Shown: one piece after another, positions 52,549-59,055 of the stretch | Layout of the letters: every line of letters starts with the position of its first letter | Numbering within the stretch: the stretch's first letter is position 1 | From: Thermococcus henrietii | GTDB taxonomy: Archaea > Methanobacteriota_B > Thermococci > Thermococcales > Thermococcaceae | Length of the DNA stretch: 64,000 bases | Assembly: GCF_900198835.1 (NCBI RefSeq) | Contig: NZ_LT900021.1 | Coordinates: 558,001-622,000, forward strand | Reading direction: 5' to 3' | The notes under the pieces: generated by a model | Database searches by the model: none | The model's input: only the letters and a program-made list of their open reading frames with translations | What the model was told of the DNA's origin: nothing | Program-made: the position numbers and the translations under genes

Positions 52549-52562
52549 ATAATCGCGATTAT
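52549..52562. promoter_or_regulatory. 14-bp perfect palindrome at the start of the AAA-DUF234 copy 1 gene
   Basis: ATAATCGCGATTAT, its own reverse complement. It lies seven bases before the ATG at 52542. A TATA-like CTTTTAAG (about 52567-52574) is just upstream, so the palindrome sits between TATA box and expected transcription start, the classical position of an archaeal repressor site. Confidence 0.65.
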
Positions 52563-52588
52563 GCTACTTAAAAGTTTTCATTTTCCAA

Positions 52589-53932
52589 TTATGGAAACTC
52601 TCCCAAGTCCCAGACGAGCCAGCCTTCTTTCGTCAGCTCCTCTTTTCCATTAACCTTCTTAGCAACCAGCCCATAGAACCTTTCCCAATCCTCAAGCCCC
52701 ACAAACTCTGCCTTCCTCGCCAGGTCCTTCAAAACTCCCCTTGCTTCCCTCTCACTCAAATCCTTCCACTTCACCTCGACGAAAAGCGTCCGCTTTTCTC
52801 TCTCGTTCAAAGCAACTAAATCAATCTCCTCGCCCTTCCGCCACCAGCGGCCGATTTTTGTAAAGCGGAACGGCAGTTTTCCAGCCCTGTTCAGCTCGAT
52901 GAGGAACTGCCTGGCAACATCCTCGAAGGTTCTCCCCACGTAGGTGTTGAAGGCGTCCCAGTCCATCTCAAAGGTTCCGAGCTCTATCTTCCCCCTGTTC
53001 GGCTTAACAAACCTGAACCAGAAGGCGAAGAAGTTGTCGTTGAGGTAGTAGCGCGCTTTTTTGCTCCTCTCCGGCTCGGTAACGGGAACCTCGCGCCTCA
53101 CGAGTTCGAGGGAGATTAGGGTTCTCAGGTACTTCGGCATGTCCTTGGCCTCGATTCCCGCGAAGCTGGCAATCTCGCTGACCCTGTGCCTCCCGAGGGC
53201 AATCGCCTCAAGAATCAGGTAGTGGCGGTGGACGTCGCCGAGTTCCTCCCTCAAAATGAACTCTGGCTCCTCGTAGAGGATTGACGTCGTCGAAAAGGCC
53301 ACCTTGAGGAGCTCCTCCTCGAAGTTTCTCCCCTCAAAGAGCCTGAAGTACATGGGAACGCCGCCGGTAACAGAGTATATCTTCACGACGGTCTCAATCG
53401 GTGAGTTTTTGAAGTACTCGCGGACGTGGAAGAAGTTGAGGGGCTTAAGCTTGAGCTGTGCCGTTCTCCTGCCGTAGAGGGGGTTGCCGTACTCCATAAG
53501 TCCCTCCATCAGGCCGATTATCGACCCGCTCAGAATGAGGAAGAACCCCTCGTCAAGGATTTCGTCTATGACGTGCTGGAAAACCGCTGGGGCGTTCTTA
53601 TTGGTAAGCAAAAGGTACGAAAACTCGTCTATAACGACGACGAGCCTTTCGGGAGCCTTGAGCTTCAGGAGTTCAAAGGCCTCCCTGAAGTCCCTGACTT
53701 CAACCTTTGGCAGGTCAAGAACCTCGGCGGCTTCCCTGTAAAACCTCCTCGCGTTCGACTCCAGCCCGTCCCTGTCGGCTAAGAAGTAAACTGCATTTTT
53801 CCCTTCAATGAACCTTTTCACGAGCTCGGTCTTCCCAACGCGCCTGCGCCCGTAGAGAATCAAGACCTCCTTTTTTCCTGAGCGGTAGAGTGAGTCAAGG
53901 AACTTCAGCTCATCTTTTCGGTTGACAAACAT
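52589..53932 (-). CDS. Archaeal AAA ATPase with DUF234 C-terminal domain, copy 2
   Basis: 447 residues. Walker A LYGRRRVGKTELVKRF near residue 28, Walker B LVVVIDEFSYLL near 99, winged-helix middle, DUF234 end with the same EEIDLVALNE..FVEVKW nuclease-like order. Against copy 1 the ATPase halves differ clearly but the last 115 residues are nearly the same (FTKIGRWWRKGEEIDLVALN, VEVKWKDLSEREARG, EGWLVWDLG), so gene conversion may have acted there. ATG 53932 follows GGTGAAGATA. Confidence 0.83.
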   Translation of the reverse strand: MFVNRKDELKFLDSLYRSGKKEVLILYGRRRVGKTELVKRFIEGKNAVYFLADRDGLESNARRFYREAAEVLDLPKVEVRDFREAFELLKLKAPERLVVVIDEFSYLLLTNKNAPAVFQHVIDEILDEGFFLILSGSIIGLMEGLMEYGNPLYGRRTAQLKLKPLNFFHVREYFKNSPIETVVKIYSVTGGVPMYFRLFEGRNFEEELLKVAFSTTSILYEEPEFILREELGDVHRHYLILEAIALGRHRVSEIASFAGIEAKDMPKYLRTLISLELVRREVPVTEPERSKKARYYLNDNFFAFWFRFVKPNRGKIELGTFEMDWDAFNTYVGRTFEDVARQFLIELNRAGKLPFRFTKIGRWWRKGEEIDLVALNEREKRTLFVEVKWKDLSEREARGVLKDLARKAEFVGLEDWERFYGLVAKKVNGKEELTKEGWLVWDLGEFP

Positions 53933-53941
53933 TATCTTCAC

Positions 53942-53965
53942 CAGGATAATCTTGGGCAGGATAAT
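53942..53965 (-). promoter_or_regulatory. Direct repeats upstream of the copy 2 AAA gene
   Basis: CAGGATAAT on the plus strand at 53942-53950 and again at 53957-53965, a 15-base period. A TATA-like GCTTAAATTATT follows at about 53965-53976. The repeats therefore lie over the expected transcription start, the position equal to the palindrome of copy 1, but the sequence is different. Confidence 0.5.
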
Positions 53966-54143
53966 AATTTAAGCCTTTCTCCGTCTTTGGTGGTTAGTGG
54001 ACAAATCTGTCAATAAATTCAAGAAAACTCGTCTAATTTCCAAAATATCTCAAAAATTCATGTCAAAATTTGACTTCCGTCCCAAAATTTCTGCACAAAG
54101 GCAATAAACCCGAAGGCACTCTGACGAAAATTGGGTGATTGAT

Positions 54144-55046
54144 ATGAACGCTCTCCAAATCGTAAGCAGGAAAATTGACCCTATTGCCGAGGTTCAGACG
54201 AGAACTATAGCATACCTCACGGGTGAGCTGTCCAGAAAGGGCTTCCGCTGGTTGCTCCCGATAGTGCTCAGCTCGATAACCGACCCCCTCTGGCCTGACC
54301 CAGCGGCGGAAGAGGCACTAAGGCCACCTGAGGTCGAGGTTTACGGTTCACGGCTCAGGCTGACGCACAGCATGATACTCCACAAGCAGATGGCCGTTGC
54401 GATGGGGATAGATAAGCTCTTCGTCCTCTCGCCCAACATAAGGCTCGAAGGTAAAGAGGCGGACGACGGAAGGCACGCCTACGAGTTCACCCAGCTCGAC
54501 ATGGAGATTGCCCATGCGAGCATGGACGACGTTATGGGGCTGATAGAAGAGCTCATCGTCGGTCTGTTCCGCGAGTTGAGACCAGTCGTCTGGGAGTCCT
54601 TCGAGAGGGAGCTTCCAAAGCCCAAGAGGCCCTTCAAGCGCTTTACCATTGAAGAAATCCGTGAGGAGTTTGGAAGCGAGGAGGAAGCCAGCAGAGCCCT
54701 TGAGGAGCCCTTCTGGATAACTGGAATCCCGAGGGAGTTCTACGACAGGGAGGTTGACGGAACCTGGAGGAACTACGACCTCTATCTCCCGGAAGGCTAC
54801 GGCGAGGTCTCGAGCGGTGGGGAGAGGGAGTGGGAGTACGAGAAGATACTGGCCAAGATACGCTCGGCCGGTCTGAGCGAAGAGGCCTTCAGGCCCTACC
54901 TTGAGGTGGCAAAAGCCGGTCTGCTGAGGCCAAGCGCCGGGGCAGGGATAGGAATCGAGAGGTTAATCCGCTACATCGTCGGGGCGGAGCACATAGCAGA
55001 GGTCCAGCCCTTCCCGAGGATTCCGGGCGTTCCGGCTGTTATTTGA
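54144..55046 (+). CDS. asnA: Archaeal asparagine synthetase (AsnRS-like)
   Basis: 300 residues. Class II synthetase catalytic core without the anticodon-binding domain: FRWLLPIVLSSITDPLWPD, RLTHSMILHKQMAVAMGIDKLFVLSPNIR (motif 2), YEFTQLDMEIAHASMDDVM and GAGIGIERLIRYIVG (motif 3). This matches the Pyrococcus enzyme that makes asparagine from aspartate with ATP and ammonia, related to AsnRS. ATG 54144 follows GGTGATTGAT. The 168 bases upstream, past the AAA-gene promoter, are AT-rich and hold no gene. Confidence 0.92.
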   Translation: MNALQIVSRKIDPIAEVQTRTIAYLTGELSRKGFRWLLPIVLSSITDPLWPDPAAEEALRPPEVEVYGSRLRLTHSMILHKQMAVAMGIDKLFVLSPNIRLEGKEADDGRHAYEFTQLDMEIAHASMDDVMGLIEELIVGLFRELRPVVWESFERELPKPKRPFKRFTIEEIREEFGSEEEASRALEEPFWITGIPREFYDREVDGTWRNYDLYLPEGYGEVSSGGEREWEYEKILAKIRSAGLSEEAFRPYLEVAKAGLLRPSAGAGIGIERLIRYIVGAEHIAEVQPFPRIPGVPAVI

Positions 55047-55056
55047 TGCCCCGACT

Positions 55057-56190
55057 TCATCTCTTCTCAATTTCTGCGGTACTCAGGTACTTGGCCGCCT
55101 CCCGATACAGCTCATTAACGAACTCGTAGGTTACGTTGGCTCGATTCAGCTCGTTTTTCTTTAGGACGCCGAGTTCCTCAGTGAGCTGTTCCAGAACCTC
55201 GGAGAGGGCTGGCTCGGACAGTCTGCTAACGGCCTTCAGTTCACTCCACCTCTTCGGGCCCTCTGAGAGGGACTTTAGGAGCTTTATAGTCTTGTAAGGC
55301 TCAGTTCTCGTTGAAACGTAATTCATTAGCTCCTTCTTTGCCTTTAGGACCGCTTCATCTCTTACAAGGCGCTTTGCACGCTCGTGAGGTTCTCCCCTGC
55401 ATCTCTTGTAGCCGTAGAGGGTGAGCCAGCCGGGAAGCGTGCCGAGTGTCATTATCGCGTCGGCAATCTCAGAGTGCCCGTATTCTATCCCGCATTTCTC
55501 AAAGCCCTTTAACAGGTACTCCTCCGCAGTTTTAACGGGCCATGGGCTAAGAACCAGCTGCTCTGGGGGTCTGCCGAACATCGCCTCTTTCTTCCCTGCT
55601 GTAAACAGGGCCTTAAGAACCCCTGAGTATGAACCCGTAAAGATTATCCTCAAATCGGGCCTTTCGTTGTAGATTTCCCACAAACTCCTTAGGAGAATGT
55701 CTTTTCTGTTCCTCACTTCCTGTATCTCATCGAGGATAATAACGGTGTCTGGGGGCAGTGAGTTCACAGCCGACACGAAGTTCCTAACGGCACTCCTTCC
55801 CCGCTCAAAGTCCACGTTGAATTGAATTCCGGTCTTCAGTATGCCTCCAGGGTCAGAAATATAAACGCCCAAACTAATACTTTTCAGCCTCCTTTGGGAT
55901 TTCATGGCCTTAAACGCGGTTTCTATGCTATCCACCACCTTGCGAGAAAATTCTCCAAAGCTACCGCAACTTGCAACGTTTATGTAAATGCCCATTGAGT
56001 TTTTATCTTGTACATACCTCCTGACCGCAGACTTGGCGAGGCTCGTTTTACCCACCATTCTCGGGCCAAGAACCGCGACCCACACACCATCGTGGAGATA
56101 GGAGAGAAGTTTTTCAAGCTCTTTGTTCCTACCGAACAGGTTATCGTCCCTTGGTTTGGGCGTGAAAAATATCTCTCTACCTCTTCCCAC
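55057..56190 (-). CDS. Archaeal AAA ATPase with winged-helix C-terminus
   Basis: 377 residues. Walker A VAVLGPRMVGKTSLAKSAV near residue 40, Walker B TVIILDEIQEV near 150, then sensor-like LRIIFTGSYSGVLKAL. The last 90 residues form a winged-helix unit (PKRWSELKAVSRLSEPALSEVLEQLTEELGVLKK). Related to, but not the same as, the DUF234 pair; no nuclease-like end seen. There is no ATG: GTG 56190 behind AGGTGGGTTGT, or GTG 56199, inside a long palindrome. Role unknown. Confidence 0.78.
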   Translation of the reverse strand: MGRGREIFFTPKPRDDNLFGRNKELEKLLSYLHDGVWVAVLGPRMVGKTSLAKSAVRRYVQDKNSMGIYINVASCGSFGEFSRKVVDSIETAFKAMKSQRRLKSISLGVYISDPGGILKTGIQFNVDFERGRSAVRNFVSAVNSLPPDTVIILDEIQEVRNRKDILLRSLWEIYNERPDLRIIFTGSYSGVLKALFTAGKKEAMFGRPPEQLVLSPWPVKTAEEYLLKGFEKCGIEYGHSEIADAIMTLGTLPGWLTLYGYKRCRGEPHERAKRLVRDEAVLKAKKELMNYVSTRTEPYKTIKLLKSLSEGPKRWSELKAVSRLSEPALSEVLEQLTEELGVLKKNELNRANVTYEFVNELYREAAKYLSTAEIEKR

Positions 56191-56192
56191 AC

Positions 56193-56218
56193 AACCCACC
56201 TAAGTACTTAGGTGGGTT
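56193..56218. promoter_or_regulatory. 26-bp perfect palindrome over the start of an AAA ATPase gene
   Basis: AACCCACC, then TAAGTACTTA, then GGTGGGTT: every base is matched by its partner. A TATA-like CTTTTAAG (about 56226-56233) is 25 bases away, which puts the transcription start at the palindrome's centre. Its inner arm also supplies the AGGTG ribosome binding site. It may act as an operator, an RNA hairpin hiding the site, or both. Confidence 0.75.
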
Positions 56219-56283
56219 CTGCACTTAAAAGGGTTTCGAACATGACAATCCTTTAAATCCTGTTCATTGAATCTTAGACGGCG

Positions 56284-57471
56284 ATGCCCATGATGCGGAA
56301 CCTCTTTCCGGCCCTTGAGAAGTTCAAAGCCTACCTCAACACCGCGAGCACCGGATTGATGCCCTCGACGGCCCTTCTTGAAGCGACAAAGCTCCTGAGC
56401 GACGTGATAGAGTTCAACGGGGAGGTGAACTCCGTTGACTACATGGACGAGCTTGTCTTAAAGCCCCTCCAGAGGGAAGCTGGAAGACTAATGAAGGTCA
56501 GGCCCGAGAACGTCGGCCTCTCGATTCAGACCACAGAGGGGCTGAGGAGAATCCTGCTGGCCCTCGAGCCGAAGAGGGGGCAGAACTTGGTTTCCCTCGA
56601 CACTGAGTTCCCCACGATTCCAGCGCTTCTCAAGAGCTATGCCAAGCGCTTCGGCCTCAAGCTCCGCGTTGTTGAGAACAGGAACGGCATCCACAGCCTT
56701 GAAGATATTGAGAAGGCCATAGACGACAACACCTTCGCGGTCGTCCTCAGCTCGGTGAACTGGGTCATCGGCGAGCGGATTGATTTGAGCGAACTCTCAA
56801 AAATCGCCCACGAGCACGGCGCGTGGCTGATAGTTGATGCAGTCCAGCACCTCGGCTCGCTGAGGCTCTTTCCTGAGAAGGAAGGCGTGGATGCCCTCTC
56901 CGCCGGCTCGGAGAAGTGGCTCATCAGCCCTGACACCGGAGCTGGGCTAATCTACGCCTCAGACGAACTCCTTGAGGAGGCCAAGCCGATAGCGGGGTTG
57001 CTCAACAACGAACCGCCAACAGGGGACTGGGGCAGCTGGTGGGGACTGCCGGAGAAGGACCCCTGGGGTGAGCTGAGGTCCGCGAAAGGAATCAGAACGC
57101 TCGACTTCGGCGGAGGACCTCCGTACCTAATCGCCTCGGCACTTCTCGCGTCGCTCCGGCTGATTAACGGGCTGGGCATCGAGAGGATAGAGCGCCACAA
57201 CACCAAGCTCGCAAAGATTGTCGCCGATGAGGTTAGGGCCCTTGGCCTCGACGTCTTCTCGACGGACTCGCCGATAGTGACGATAAAGACCGGGCTGGAC
57301 TACAGCGCGGAGGAGGCGCTCTACCAGAGGCTCGTTGCCGAGGGAATCTCAATCAGCCACCGCGGCGTTCTCGGCCACTACGGGATAAGGGTTTCCCCTC
57401 ATCTCTACAACGAGAGGGAAGACGTTGAGCTGTTCCTCGAGATGCTCTCTCGGGCCATTGAGATGCGATGA
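56284..57471 (+). CDS. Class V aminotransferase/cysteine desulfurase-like PLP enzyme
   Basis: 395 residues. YLNTASTGLMPSTALLEA opens the protein. TTEGLRRILLAL, then LIVDAVQHLGSLRLFPEK (PLP Asp) and LSAGSEKWLISPDTGAGLIYAS (Schiff-base Lys in GSEKW) follow. The end GISISHRGVLGHYGIRVSPHLYN is typical. No conserved desulfurase Cys loop is evident, so lyase or aminotransferase activity is as likely. A TTTAAAT box about 28 bases before ATG 56284 suggests a leaderless mRNA. Confidence 0.82.
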   Translation: MPMMRNLFPALEKFKAYLNTASTGLMPSTALLEATKLLSDVIEFNGEVNSVDYMDELVLKPLQREAGRLMKVRPENVGLSIQTTEGLRRILLALEPKRGQNLVSLDTEFPTIPALLKSYAKRFGLKLRVVENRNGIHSLEDIEKAIDDNTFAVVLSSVNWVIGERIDLSELSKIAHEHGAWLIVDAVQHLGSLRLFPEKEGVDALSAGSEKWLISPDTGAGLIYASDELLEEAKPIAGLLNNEPPTGDWGSWWGLPEKDPWGELRSAKGIRTLDFGGGPPYLIASALLASLRLINGLGIERIERHNTKLAKIVADEVRALGLDVFSTDSPIVTIKTGLDYSAEEALYQRLVAEGISISHRGVLGHYGIRVSPHLYNEREDVELFLEMLSRAIEMR

Positions 57472-57696
57472 AACTCCGGCCCCTTAGGCGTTTTAACGTT
57501 TCCTTTTGTTCATCCTTTCATTTCTGGAGCCAGTTTACGCCGGTCTGGGGATTGCACTTTCCTGTCAAAAGCATTAACGTTTGTTTTTCAATTTAAACAC
57601 GTACCAGCCATGAGAGTTTCAGGGTCCATTGAAGCTCCCTTTGGAGTGCAGAAAAGTATTTTACCTTCTTCATTACAGAATTCATAGGGGGTTGTG

Positions 57697-58371
57697 ATGA
57701 GGGTCACCGTATCGGAACTGATGAACCTTATTGCACCCGGTGAAACCGTGTTGGTTGAGTACACGACCTCTTACGTACCTGAGTTTGCCTTAAAGTTGCT
57801 GGCGGATTATACTAAGGGGGAGGGAATGCCCTTTGTGATAGACGACAACTTTGACAGCCTTTACACGATTCTTGAGCACTGCAACATACTCGGTCTCGAC
57901 GTTGACCTCGACCACGCGGTTGTTTTTAAAACCGGGGGAAGGAGGTTGGTTGGAGGAACCGTTAGGAAGGTTGATTTCCATCCGGACCCGAGGGTTCTAC
58001 TGAGGAACTACGAGAAGGTCTTCACGAACGAGTTCGGAACTCTTGAAAAGCCTGCAGTAAACCTGACACTCGGAGTTGAGAATCTCCTCTATTTTGTTAG
58101 GGACGTTCGAGACTTCTACCGCTTCCTTCTCGGCCTTCAGCGCTACGTGGGTGATAGGCGGAGGAAAGCCATTTACCTCGTTCACAGGGGGCTCGTTGGA
58201 GCACTGCCCCCTTACATAATGCCGGAGATGAGGCGCCTTGCCACGAGCGTTTGGGTGTTGCAGAGCTATTCCACCGGCGTGCTCGTCTCGATAGTTAAGA
58301 GCCCCTCCTTTGAACTCATTGGCAGGGAGTTCACGATTGACGTTGGGGGTGTCTTCGGTGGAGGGACCTAA
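57697..58371 (+). CDS. DUF257-family protein, copy 1
   Basis: 224 residues. GETVLVEYTTSYVPEFALKLLADYTKGEGMPFVIDDNFDSLYTI is the N-terminal motif of DUF257, a family I know only from Thermococcales. The plan looks like a RecA/KaiC-type fold without a P-loop. Function unknown. ATG 57697 follows GGGGGTTGTG. The 225 bases upstream hold only promoter-like AT-rich stretches. It overlaps the second copy by 14 bases. Confidence 0.75.
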   Translation: MRVTVSELMNLIAPGETVLVEYTTSYVPEFALKLLADYTKGEGMPFVIDDNFDSLYTILEHCNILGLDVDLDHAVVFKTGGRRLVGGTVRKVDFHPDPRVLLRNYEKVFTNEFGTLEKPAVNLTLGVENLLYFVRDVRDFYRFLLGLQRYVGDRRRKAIYLVHRGLVGALPPYIMPEMRRLATSVWVLQSYSTGVLVSIVKSPSFELIGREFTIDVGGVFGGGT

Positions 58372-59053
58372 CCTGGGGAAGGTAACGCTTGAGAGCCTCA
58401 TCGTTACGATGGATAAGGTCCGGTTCGGGGACATAACACTGATTGAGAACTACTCATCGATTGGCGCCGAGTTGTCCCTGTATTTCGTCGTGAAGTACGC
58501 CCTTGGAAAAGGCCTACCAGTTCTCGTTGAGGACGTGTTTGACGCATTTCCAGGGTATATGAAGCACTTGGAGTTCATGGGTATCGACTTTCCAATCGAT
58601 GTCGTTGGCGTTGTGAAAATAGGGGGTGCGGAAGAGTACGGACATGTTGTCGAGAAGGTGCAGTTTGAGGCCGACCCGGCGCTCTACCTTGGCAAGAAGG
58701 AGAGGGCCATCGCAAGGGCCATGGGTGATGACAGGTACGTTCATGTGGTCGTCGGTTTTGAACGTCTATTTGGGTTCTTAAAGGACGTCAAAGACGTTCA
58801 TGTTGTGGCAAATCACCTGCGCGAGCTCCTCGGCAACGAGTCGAGAATGGTATTCCATATAATAGACGGAAACGTTATCGAGAGCTTCCCAACGAACCCA
58901 TTGCCCCTCCTTGAGACCGTGGCCACCTCGGTCGTAGCTATCCACGACCACGGTGACATGCTCCGCCTTCGTTTCAGGAAGTCCGTATTCACTTTCCTCG
59001 AAGGGAGGAATGAGGTCCTTCTACAACCCGCCGACATAGCGACATGGTTATAA
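58358..59053 (+). CDS. DUF257-family protein, copy 2
   Basis: 231 residues. FGDITLIENYSSIGAELSLYFVVKYALGKGLPVLVEDVFDAFPGYMKHL parallels copy 1, and HVVVGFERLFGFLKDVKDV parallels its LTLGVENLLYFVRDVRD, so these are tandem paralogues. No ATG is available: GTG 58358 is chosen with GGGGGTG six bases before it. Function unknown. Converges on the oxidoreductase operon. Confidence 0.72.
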   Translation: MEGPNLGKVTLESLIVTMDKVRFGDITLIENYSSIGAELSLYFVVKYALGKGLPVLVEDVFDAFPGYMKHLEFMGIDFPIDVVGVVKIGGAEEYGHVVEKVQFEADPALYLGKKERAIARAMGDDRYVHVVVGFERLFGFLKDVKDVHVVANHLRELLGNESRMVFHIIDGNVIESFPTNPLPLLETVATSVVAIHDHGDMLRLRFRKSVFTFLEGRNEVLLQPADIATWL

Positions 59054-59055
59054 AG

